A DNA stretch of 64,000 nt from Myxocyprinus asiaticus. Its lineage: Eukaryota; Chordata; Actinopteri; Cypriniformes; Catostomidae. The stretch's first letter is position 1, and the number at the start of each line of letters is the position of its first letter. Below, piece by piece: positions 10,260-19,635 of the stretch. The notes under the pieces were generated by a model. It was given only the letters and a program-made list of their open reading frames with translations. It ran no database searches and was not told where the DNA came from. Made by a program: the position numbers and the translations under genes. The stretch spans positions 47,527,094 through 47,591,093 of the forward strand of contig NC_059358.1 of the NCBI RefSeq assembly GCF_019703515.2, given 5' to 3'.

Positions 10260-11594
10260 AAAAAACATGACACACATGACATGTTGTACATATTGGCTGT
10301 ATTATAGCATGCTCTGATTCACAAAAAAAATATCCTTGATTGAATTAACCTTGATAAATTATAACATTCAAAGCATTAATATAATCAAAAAAAATATATA
10401 AACAATATGAATCTTACATATTCTTTTACAATTACACTCTCCATATAAACTTGACCAATCACAAACAAATTTATATAGCATTTATGTTTTGTGGATGCGG
10501 CAACGCATAGCGCTACCCTATTCACCAACTACTCAAGCATGCAGCAATGCATTTTGCGTTCTGCTCTGTGCTGCGCTATTCTCATTCGCCAAACTTCGCG
10601 GTCGCACCAAACTTAAAGAATTCTGAACACTCAGTGTCATTTAGAAATACCAATAATTTGACCAAACAAATTAAAATTAATTTGACATGTTTACATTGAT
10701 CATGGTATAATTGGTGTGTGGGTGTGGGTGTGGGTGTGGGTGGGGGGGGGGGGGGGGGGGGCATAATTTTGTTCAAGGCTTTTGAGGATGAGGGCATGTC
10801 ATGCAACCATTCCATTTTGACATGTGTCAATCTAAGTTGAATCAGATGAAAAGTGCCAGATGAATCTAAAAACTGTAAAGTGTGATTGGATGCATGGCCT
10901 TTGACGCCAACAACAACAGATATGGGAGGTGTTTAAAAGTTGATAAGCCTATTTAATTTGCCCTCCTTACTAAACAAGGTTATATGGTTAGTTTCATGTA
11001 ATTATTTGTATTTAACATTGTTTTTCCCTGCTTTGGTCAGGACTCATTATTTGAGAACCACTGATTTCAACCAATTCTACAAAATGCGTTTGTATGCTAC
11101 ATTAAATTAACATTGTATGTAATACATGTGACCAACTTTTGGGACCAACTGTTATCATGAATATAAAAAATAAATGTAATGTGTTTAGTGGATTGGAAGT
11201 TTTCTTTCTCTTTCTTCTGGGCTTTCTTTTTGTCACGGCGCTACTTGCAATGACCGTGCTTTAAGTCTTATACAATTTTCGTGAGACAGCTAATTCTAAG
11301 CACAATTTTCATGTGGGCATGGGTGGGAGTGTTCATGCTTTCTGTGTGTGAATGCGCACAAATTTTGGGTGTATTGTATGTTCATGAAGTGCCACAAAAC
11401 GCAATTTGCTATTTTCCTGAGAAATAGGTCATTGTGCTGAGACGTTTTAGAACCACATCTCTTTTTAACGCAAAGTTTAAATTCCTGCATTTGCAGTTTG
11501 GGGATATCACCAGCAGATTAAAGCAACCAAGTATCATCGAATGAAAATTACTATAACAATTGTTGCAAACTGAGCTTTAAGTGCCTCGTTCAAT
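10258..11594. other. No gene seen; contains a G-run
   Basis: AT-rich spacer. Apart from the G-rich tract at 10713-10761 I see no recognisable gene or element boundary. TGAGAACCACTG near 11055 resembles the end of a hAT-like repeat also seen at 52310-52324. Confidence 0.5.
10713..10761 (+). repeat. G-rich tract: (GTGTGG)n followed by 20 consecutive G
   Basis: About four GTGTGG units lead into an uninterrupted run of 20 G at 10742-10761. The sequence could form a G-quadruplex. An assembly slip in the homopolymer length is possible. Confidence 0.9.
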
Positions 11595-11858
11595 GTTTCA
11601 CTGCAGTTTCCTGGTGAAATGAACACCGGAGGCGCTACAACAACTGATGAAAGTGCCATTGAAGCGACATAAAATGATGTGGTTTCTTCAGAAAATTTCA
11701 CATTTGCTTTTAGGACTCTATCAGCTTGGTTTAGGTGTTGGATTAGGGTGAATATGTCTGTTTTGTTGACCTCTCAATTGCTTTTAGGACACTATTGGAT
11801 AGGTTTAGGTTAAAGTTTTAGGTAGGTGTTTTACTCATTAAAACCTCCATCTACAGTA
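11595..11858 (-). repeat. Family X copy a, left part, split by LINE copy B
   Basis: Carries TTTCCTGGTGAAATGAACAC and GGAGGCGCTACAACA, matching the reverse complement of the family X end at 19605-19635. It continues to CATTAAAACCTCCAT, where LINE copy B enters; the remainder lies at 15246-15415. Confidence 0.55.
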
Positions 11859-12044
11859 TCAGAATCAGAATCAGAATGAGTTTTTTTGCCAAGTATGTTT
11901 ACACATACAAGGAATTTGTCTTGGTGACAGGAGCTTCCTGTACACAACAATATAAAAACAGCAACAAGACTTTTAAAAAATAATTAAAATTGAATAAAAA
12001 ATAGATAAATATTGAAAAGAAAAAAGTATATATAGAATACACTT

Positions 12045-12045
<1 letters not shown>

Positions 12046-12108
<63 letters not shown>

Positions 12109-12170
12109 AGTATATATATATGTATATAAGTGTATGTATGTGTGTGTGTGTGTGTGTGTGTGGGTGTATG

Positions 12171-12204
<34 letters not shown>

Positions 12205-12265
12205 TACATACACATACATATATACATATATATATATACGCACACACACAAACACACACACGCAC

Positions 12266-12298
<33 letters not shown>

Positions 12299-12345
12299 TA
12301 TACACATATACATACTTACATAAACACACAGACACACACATACAT
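12046..12345. repeat. Compound (TA)n/(TG)n/(CA)n microsatellite within the LINE copy B 3' UTR
   Basis: About 300 bp of alternating TA, TG and CA blocks. At the matching place copy A has only about 50 bp (TGTGTATGTGTGTATG... near 4135-4180). The array has therefore grown from a short seed in the LINE. Long open frames here on both strands are by-products of the dinucleotide repeats, not genes. Confidence 0.92.
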
Positions 12346-12574
12346 ACATAAACATACGTAGTGCAAATCTAAATACAAATCGGTTATATACAGTGCAAGG
12401 GAATGTAATGGCAGAAGAGGTAGGATGTGTTGGATAATATAAAAAGACTAAGCTGTGTATTGCACATTAATTATTGCTCAAAGGGGCAGTTTTAACTGTT
12501 CATGAGATGGATAGACTGGGGGAAAAAACTGTTCCTGTGCCTGACGGTTCTGGTGCTCAGAACAGTTCAAAAAG

Positions 12575-13575
12575 TTAGTGGGCATGGTGAGTGGGGTCCA
12601 GAGTGATTTTTCCAGCCTTTCTCCTCACTCTGAAAGTGTATAGTTCTTGAAGGGAGGGCAGGGGGCAACCAATAATCCTCTTAGCAGTCCGAACTGTCCT
12701 TTGTAGTCTTCTGATATCCAATTTCGTAGCTGAACCAAAAAAGACAGTTATAGAAGTACAGAGGACAGATTCAATGACTGCTGAGTAGAACTGTATCAGC
12801 AGCGCCTGTGGCAGGTTGAACTTCCTCAACTGGTGAAGGAAGTACAACCTCTGCTGGGCCTTTTTCACAATGGAGTCAGTGTGTGTCTCCCACTTCAGGT
12901 CCTGTGAGATGGTAGTGCCCAGGAACCTGAATGACTCCACTGCTGCCACAGTGCTGTTTAGAATGGTGAGGGGGACAGTGTTGGGGTGTTCCTCCTAAAG
13001 TCCACAATCATCTCTACCGTTCTGAGCGTGTTCAGCTCAAGGTTGTTTTGACTGCACCAAACAGCCAGCTGTTTAACCTCCCTTCTGCATGCAGACTCAT
13101 CGTCATCTTGGATGAGGCCGATGACAGTGGTGTCATCTGCAAACTTCAGCAGCTTGACAGAGGTGTCCTTGGCGATGCAGTCGTTGGTGTAGAGGGAGAA
13201 GAGTAATGGGGAGAGCACACATCCCTGGGGGGCACCAGTGCTGATTGTACAGGTGCTGGAAGTGAATTTCCCCTGTCTCACAAGCTGCTGCCTGTCTGTC
13301 AGAAAGCTGGTAATCCACAGAACAGAGAGTTGGTGTAAGTTAGTCCAGAGAATAGCTGGGATGATGGTGTTGAAAGCCAAACTGAAGTCCATAAAAAGGA
13401 TCATTGCATATGTCCCTGGTCTGTCCAGATGTTGCAGGATATGATGCAATCCCATGTTGACTGCATCATCCACAGACCTGTTTGCTCGATAAGCAAATTG
13501 AAGGGGATATAGAAAGGGTCCAGTGATGTCCTTCAGGTGGGCCAACACCAGTCTCTCAAATGATTTCATGACCAC
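12575..13575 (-). pseudogene. LINE copy B reverse transcriptase region
   Basis: The frame 13575-12958 (205 codons) holds the RT core: [29 protein letters not shown] (motif A), GAPQGCVLSPLLFSLYTND (motif B) and KFADDTTVIGLIQ (motif C, Asp-Asp present). It ends early at RRNTPTLSPSPF-stop because a C-run is one base shorter than in copy A. The thumb/C-terminal part continues in another frame, 12949-12575 (FRFLGTTISQDLKWETHTDS), up to a stop. All catalytic residues are visible, so copy B is less damaged in the RT core than copy A. Confidence 0.9.
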
Positions 13576-13781
13576 AGACGTCAGGGCGACAGGTCTGTAG
13601 TCATTATGTCCTGTGATTTTTGGTTTCTTTGGGATGGGGATGATAGTGGAACGTTTGAAGCAGCATGGGACTTCACACTGCCCAAGTGATCTTTTGAAGA
13701 TCTGTGTGAAGATGTGGGCCAGCTGGTTAGCACAGGATCTAAGACATGCAGGTAAAACACCATCTGGGCCCTGTGCTTTCC

Positions 13782-14264
13782 TTATCCTTTGTTTTCAAAA
13801 GACACGGCACACATCATCTTCACAGATCTTAAGTGCAGGTTGAGTAGCAGGAGGGAGGAGGAGGGGGGTTGCAGGAGGTGTTGGTGGTTGTGTAAGTGAA
13901 GTTCAGAGCGGGTGTGGGGTGTGAGATTGGGCCTTTCAAATCTACAGTAAAACACATTCAGGTCGTCAGCCAGTTGTTGGTCCACCACAGGGTTGGGGGC
14001 AGGAGTCCTGTAATTTGTAAGTTGTTTCATGCCACTCCACATTGATGCAGGGTCGTTAGCTGAAAACTTGTTTTTCAGATTCTCCGAGTATCTTCTTTTA
14101 GCCACTCTGATTCCCTTATTCAGTGTGTTCCTGGCCTGATTGTGCAAGACTTTATCCCCAACTCTGTAAGCATCCCCTTTGGCCTGATGAAGCTGCTTGA
14201 GTTCTGCTGTAAACCATGGTTTGTCGTTGTTACATTTTAAATAAGTCCTAGTAGGAATGCACAT
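13782..14264 (-). pseudogene. LINE copy B segment between endonuclease and RT
   Basis: 160 codons matching the EN-RT linker of copy A ([60 protein letters not shown]). It keeps about 15 bp that copy A has lost near 2400, and shows where copy A's frameshift arose. No enzyme function is known for this linker. Confidence 0.85.
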
Positions 14265-14579
14265 ATCCTCACAGAAACTGATATATGATGTAATAGTATC
14301 TGTGAGCTTTTTGGTGTCTGCAGCTTCAAAAACACTTCAGTCAGTGCAGTCAAAGCAGGCTTGTAGTTCCAGCTCTGCTTCGTTGGTCCATTTCTTTACA
14401 GTCCTTACTACAGGCTTAGCAGATTGTAATTTCTGTCTGTAGGTTGGAAGAAGATGAACCAGACAGTGATCAGATAGTCCCAAAGCTGCTCTAGGGACAG
14501 AGCGATATGCATTTTTTATTGTTGTTTATCAGTGATTCAGTATATTTCTGTCTCTGGTTGGGCATGTAATGTGCTGTTT

Positions 14580-15245
14580 TTATTCGGGCAGTTCACGTTT
14601 GAGGTTTGCTTTGTTAAAATCCCCAAGAATAATAATAACTGAGTTCAGGTATTGTTGTTCTTTGTCTGTAATTTGATCAGCCAGCTGTTGCAGCGCGGCA
14701 TTCAAACACGCGTTTGGTGCGATATACACACTCACCAGAATAAACGAGGAAAACTCCCATGGCGAGTAGAAAGGCTTACAGTTAATAAAGAGTGCTTCCA
14801 AATTAGGACAGCACATCTTCTTTAATGTTGTTACATCTGTACACCAACTTTCATTGATGTAAAAGCATGTTCCACCGCATCTCGTTTTCCCCGTTAACTC
14901 CTCAATTCGATCCGTTCTGAACAGCTGAAAGCCCGGCAGATGTAACGCGCTGTCTGGAGTGGCTTCACTCAGCCAGGTTTCTGTGAAGCACAAGGGAGAG
15001 AGTGGAGATTCGCAAGATGAATGTCTCCCAAACAACACAGCCGTGCCTCCAACTAAAATGTCCAGCAAAACATCTGAATATTCAAAATCCAGGAAAAGAT
15101 TGAGTGGTATATGCTGTCGAATGTTCAGCAGTTCGTCTCTGGTAAAACTGACTGGAAAAAGATTACTAAATGCAGGACAAACAAACAAAAACAACAAAAC
15201 AATAGGAGCACTCCACACCGAGGCAGCCATCCGCGGCGCCATCAT
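14580..15245 (-). pseudogene. LINE copy B endonuclease-like region, with internal deletion
   Basis: 221 codons. Starts MMAPRMAASVWSAPIVLLF, with the same hydrophobic N-terminus as copy A, and keeps FTETWLSEA, GGTCFYINESWCTDV and VIIILGDFNKANL. Between LVGG and LCFTETW copy B lacks about 55 residues present in copy A, including the RRRRGRRAG basic stretch. Tryptophan is retained where copy A has a stop. The frame ends at 14580, and the remaining endonuclease part (about 14579-14265) is out of frame. Confidence 0.85.
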
Positions 15246-15415
15246 GATATATATTCACATTGAAAACCATGTGTGATTAAAACACCATTTCACACACTTT
15301 TGGCGCCCCCTGACGGACATTTCACTGGGAAACTGCAGCAAAACGTCTAATGATATACGTAATTTTGTTTCGCAAAAATGTTGCCACGGTCTCATAATTT
15401 TCATGAGATCAAGCT
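15246..15415 (-). repeat. Family X copy a, right part
   Basis: Resumes family X after LINE copy B: GATTAAAACACCATTTCAC, then TTTTGGCGCCCCCTGACGGA, GACATTTCACTGGGAAACTG and the end CATAATTTTCATGAGATCA. These match the corresponding order in copies b and c. Confidence 0.55.
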
Positions 15416-15528
15416 GGATTATATTAAAGAGCTATCAATCACTTTATACACCTGCCATGATTTGTGTGTCAGTAGATAAATATGATTATTTATAATAATA
15501 ATAATAATAATAATATTAATAATAATAA

Positions 15529-15594
<66 letters not shown>

Positions 15595-16419
15595 TAGATA
15601 TAGATATATATATATATATATTATTATTTTCTTTTTATTTATTTTTTTTTTTGTATAGTGCTTTTTGAAAAGACACATAAAACATTAAACAGATAAACAT
15701 ATGATATATATGCATTATACATCAGTGGCTGAAGGTGTCATGATCTTCACTTTAGGGTGAACTGGACTGATGTTAGAGCAGCTGGAATGAACTCTCTCTT
15801 CACATGGTCTCTCTCACCCACTTTTCCCCGTCAAGTACCTCTGATTCAATTAGAGAAGTGTTACTGAAAAAGAGGGCAAAAGATAACGGTTATAGAGTTA
15901 CTTGTTGAGTTTACATTTCCTTTATTAGTTTCTCAGCTCTAATTAAGCTTTGAGTCATGAACATGGCAGTGAAATGGATATGGATGTGTAATAAGCTTCA
16001 CACTGTCTCCCTCTCAGTTTACAAGCCACTGTATCAATGAAGAAGCTGTTACACATGAATATGGTAGAGAAACACTCGGAAGAAACCAGCCTAAACCAGC
16101 AGAGAAAACACAGACAAAAACAAGTCAAATAATAGTACTAGATGAAGAAATCTTACGAGTTGTCTCCTTCGACTTTTACTGTATCCCCTTACCCATACCT
16201 AAACCTACCCCTATTAATAGGAAAATAACTTTTAAGTACCATGCATGAAAGCATTGGGGTTTGGAACGAGACGTGAAGAATGGAAGCATGTTACACTTTA
16301 CTGATATTCATCAGTCATTTGTAATACATTAATAAATATAGAATGAGTAACACCCTGTTCACTGATGTTACCTTTCTTAATAGAAGGTTAGATACAATTT
16401 GATGCCTGTATTGTAACGA
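15416..16419. other. No gene seen; microsatellites at 15495-15640
   Basis: Contains (ATA)n, (TA)n and (GATA)n blocks, then plain AT-rich sequence with no recognised gene. Confidence 0.55.
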
Positions 16420-16590
16420 TTTGAAATTCTATTTGTTGATTGGTCGGTAGCAAGCAAGTAATTGTCACATATTAGATGGAAATGATGTCGATGTCATTGG
16501 CTGTAGTGAAAGTCGAGTACAGTCGCACGATATCATACGAATTAGTTAAATTTAGAAAAGTCATACGAATCCTAGTCGGTCTTTAGGGGA
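16420..16590 (-). repeat. Second copy of the repeat at 4955-5230
   Basis: Reverse-complement relative of 4955-5160, sharing the same blocks in order (AAGCAAGTAATTG, ATGTCATTGGCTGTAGTGAAA, GATATCATACGAATTAG). Not interrupted here. Confidence 0.65.
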
Positions 16591-16684
16591 ATAAAAGTAC
16601 CTTTTCGTACATACCTTATCTTAGAATTTTGCCATCTTCTATAAATTATTGAGAGCTGTCAAAAGACTGTGTTGGAAAATAAAA

Positions 16685-17005
16685 ACTTAACTACTATGTA
16701 CTAACATTAAGTACATATAAGACTATGTATTTACTGTGTAACTATGTTCAGCAAAATTCTCACATTTGCTGCTACTGATGTTGAGGTTAGGATTAGGAGT
16801 AAGGTTAGGGTTAGGATTAGGGGTTAGAGTTAGGTTTTGGGGAAAGGGTTGGGTTAGGGGTAAAGTTAACAGTTTAACTACAAATGTAATTAAATGCAAG
16901 TACTTTAAATTTAATTACAATGCATCAACATGTACAGTATGTACTTAATAAGTACATTGTATCAAATGGTTAAGTACATAGTAGTTAAGGCCACAAAATA
17001 TAAAG
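16685..17005 (+). repeat. MITE with TTAA-flanked inverted ends and telomere-like interior
   Basis: Ends are TTAACTACTATGTACT and its inverse AGTACATAGTAGTTAA, so a 12-bp inverted repeat abuts TTAA on both sides, as with piggyBac-type insertion. The middle (16783-16860) is a degenerate run of GGTTAGGGTTAGGATTAGGG. A homologous copy in the opposite sense lies at 18476-18775. No coding capacity. Flanking bases beyond TTAA also show weak inverted similarity, so the true boundary may lie slightly further out. Confidence 0.65.
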
Positions 17006-18299
17006 TGGGTCCAAAACTTTTTCATAACAGTAATTAAAAAATATCTAAAACACATTCATTTGATCAAAATATAGTGAGCTTTAAGCTTAAAACAAGAACA
17101 ATTTGCCATTGACCCTTTTCATATATAAGAGTTTGGAATGTGGAAGTAAATGATAGCAGGGTAAACTTGAACAGCGGTGAATGAGAGACCACAGCAAATA
17201 TACATGTTGCTTACCCATTTTCCCCGAAAGCAAAATAAAAAATCCACTATTATGCTTTAACAGCTGTCCAAAGTAAGAAAAAAGAGAGAGAGTGCAGTGG
17301 ATTGGCAGTCAAGAGAAAGAGGTCAGATTTTCAGTCACCCCCTCAGCAGCTGTATTAGAAACCTCATCGCAGCTGTGGTATTCATTTTTTAAAACGTATT
17401 CCAGGGTAATATAATACAAATTATAATGTTATAAATTTACACTAATTAATAAAATACAAATTTAAAAATGTTTGCTAGATTTACACTGCTAAATAAGACA
17501 GAAACATGTCATCACCATCTGTGAAAAGGGTCTTCGGGGTAAAAAATAAATAAATAAATAAATAAAAACACAATTGAAGATATCTTCTCTGAAAACAAGT
17601 ATTATGTCTTTTTACTCTATGTTTGCATTTCAAGTTAATTGATCTAGTTTTAATGATGTTTAGATATTTTTAATGAAAATACAAATTTGCCAAATTATTC
17701 AGTTTTTATTATTGATTTCTTTATTGCAGTGAATAAAGTTATCTAGATTGTCTCATCTACAGTGAGTAACCAAAGATGTGTGTTGTGGCAGCCAACACCT
17801 CACACCATCACACACACCTCACATAAAAAATTCAAGCTTCTCACTTACACATAATGATGCTCAAATCGCTTTCTCATCAATAAAGAGCAGGGTGAAAAAA
17901 GAGAGCGACAGAGCTGTGGACAGAGAGATAGAGATCCTTCATGTGCATGCAAGCACGCGTGTGTATAGGCATTCATATTCAGTGAGCTCCAGAAGTTATG
18001 CAGAATTAAAGGAGGAGAAACAATGATATTCTAAGGCTGTGCTCAGATTGGAACACAAGCATACTGCTTACTGAAAACTGTGTAAATAAAGTATACAGCG
18101 TAATTCTAAGTCTGCACTACCTATTATTTAGAAAAAAGTATGTGAAACAGTATGCATAATGTAATGATAAACAGACAGTCGTATGCTACACATGACCTTA
18201 TTATGTTGCTTTGTTCAGCAAGTGGCATCTAGGCATGCTTGCTCTAAAATAATAATAATAATAATAAAAATTATATATATATATATATAAAATTTACTT
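17006..18299. other. No gene seen
   Basis: AT-rich sequence with short (AAAT)n near 17550 and (ATA)n/(TA)n near 18248-18290. No recognised gene. Confidence 0.55.
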
Positions 18300-18475
18300 T
18301 TGCTGCCTTTATGTGCTTTTGGAGCTTCAGAATGTTGGCCACCATTCACTTACTTTGTATGGACCTACAGAGCAGAGATATTCTTCTAAAAATCTTAATT
18401 TGTGTTCTTTAGAAGAAAGAGAAGGTGAGTAAATGATGAGAGAATTTACATTCTTGGGTGAACTATCCCTTAAAG
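18300..18475 (-). repeat. Terminal fragment of the GGGATAGTTCACCC interspersed element
   Basis: On the + strand it reads AGGTGAGTAAATGATGAGAG and ends GGGTGAACTATCCCTTAAAG, the terminus of a very common fish non-autonomous DNA element. Further fragments lie at 56305-56380 and 57060-57640. It directly abuts, and seems to truncate, the MITE at 18476. Confidence 0.7.
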
Positions 18476-18775
18476 CATGTGATACAATGTACTTATTATG
18501 TGCATATGTGTTGTTACATTGTACTTACATTTCACCTGTATTTTGTTACATTTTGGTTAACCTTACCCCTAAACCTAACCCTCACCCTAAACCCTAACCC
18601 TACCTCTAGTCCTAAAGCAGCCTGTACAGTACCTCAACCTCAGTGGCAGCAAATGTGTATCTTGTGAGAATTTTACTGAAGAACATGGAGTTACAAAATA
18701 AATACATTCTGTTGTGTGTATTTTAATATTAGTACATACTAGTTAAAGAGACCTAAAATAAAGTGAGACAGTTAA
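18476..18775 (-). repeat. Second copy of the telomere-like MITE, opposite orientation
   Basis: The reverse complement of this segment follows 16685-17005 block by block: GATACAATGTACTTATTA, the CCCTAAACCCTAACCCTA-type interior (18555-18610), CAAATGTGTATCTTGTGAGA and TAGTACATACTAGTTAAAG. The terminal ACTAC end next to 18476 is missing. Confidence 0.65.
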
Positions 18776-19139
18776 ATACTTGCATAACTAAGTATGTATT
18801 TAGGCCAAACTATGTGTACTTATGGGAAGGAGCTGAAACTAAAGGTACATATTTGAGAAACATTTTGAAAGTCTCATTAAGCAAACCCTCCACCCCTACT
18901 TTTGAAAGAATCTCAGAGATATGACGACTTCTGATAAATATAGTTAGTTTGCCAGCATTGTGCAACAGCAAGCCAGAAAAAGCCACTCAGTGGGATATAT
19001 CAGCAACATATGAATAGGTAAGTCAATAAAAGCAATCATTTGTAATATAATTTAAAACATGACTAGCCTTCTAAAGCAGTGGTTTTCACCTGGGTTGTGG
19101 CTAATAGCAAATAGCAAAAATCGAGGTCTGTTCTGGCAG
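18776..19139. other. No gene seen; hAT-like end at 19077-19107
   Basis: Plain sequence, then CAGTGGTTTTCACCTGGGTT at 19077, resembling the start of the hAT-like repeat whose other end is seen at 52290-52324. It is cut off by family X at 19140. Confidence 0.4.
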
Positions 19140-19635
19140 CCTGATCTCATGAAAATTACATGACTATGTGATATTTGCTATTTGGTATTACCTGTTTTAT
19201 TACACGCATCACAGTAGTTCTGAGGTAAAATGTCCACTATGTGGCGCTAAAAGCAAGTTTACCTTCAAACTTAAACCTAAACCTAAACGTAACGATTGTG
19301 TCAGAAAAGTTTATGCAAGATAATTTCAATCATGTCATGTGTGGTGCTTTTTCTCTTCACTTTTCGATTCACATGCTCTTCAGGACTCTGGTCCTTTGCA
19401 TCGCAAGTGCAACACTTTATCAGCTGAGCTACCGCGTAATTTGATAACACATACAGTATGTTAAAATATGTCACCTTACAAGTCATGCACTATAGTAAAA
19501 TAGTTTAGTAGTCATGAGATAGCATTGTGTGAGGAACAGAGCAACAAACAAGTGTTTATGAACTTATAATCTGTAAAAAGTAAAAAAAAAAAGTCCTTGT
19601 TGTTGTAGCGCCTCTAGTGGTCATTTCACCAGGAC
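19140..19635 (+). repeat. Family X copy b, with tRNA-like segment
   Basis: Begins CCTGATCTCATGAAAATTAC and ends GTGGTCATTTCACCAGGACA, with GTGGCGCTAAAAGCAAG near the left and TAGCGCCTCTAGTGG near the right. On the minus strand, 19441-19372 is tRNA-like: TAGCTCAGCTGATAAAG resembles an A box (19420-19432), followed by GTTGCACTTGCGATGCAA (stem-loop) and GGACCAGAGTCCTG where a B box would lie. Homologous over its length to copy c in reverse. Non-coding; superfamily unknown. Confidence 0.6.

Larger units (their letters stand above)
11859..15245 (-). mobile_element. LINE copy B, same family as copy A, defective
   Basis: Minus-strand LINE. Its 3' tail (CAGAAT units on the + strand, about 11859-11878) and the AATTTGTCTTGGTGACAGGA 3' UTR match copy A, as do the endonuclease and RT regions. 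The 5' end stops at ATCATGATGGCGCC, the same point as copy A. Differences: a 5' coding deletion, several frameshifts, and a large microsatellite expansion in the 3' UTR (12046-12345). It is inserted in family X and lies in opposite orientation to copy A, about 7.5 kb away. Confidence 0.9.

Noticed and set aside
11984..12361. Overlapping frames of up to 123 codons on both strands
   Set aside because: They are translations of TA, TG and CA dinucleotide repeats (alternating Tyr-Ile, Cys-Val, Thr-His).
16783..16860. Telomere or chromosome-end sequence
   Set aside because: The TTAGGG-like units are degenerate, short and inside a MITE with a second copy in reverse orientation, so not a chromosome end.
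19372..19441. A functional tRNA gene (minus strand)
   Set aside because: Arms do not pair as a full cloverleaf and the B box is degraded; a tRNA-like remnant inside a repeat is more likely.
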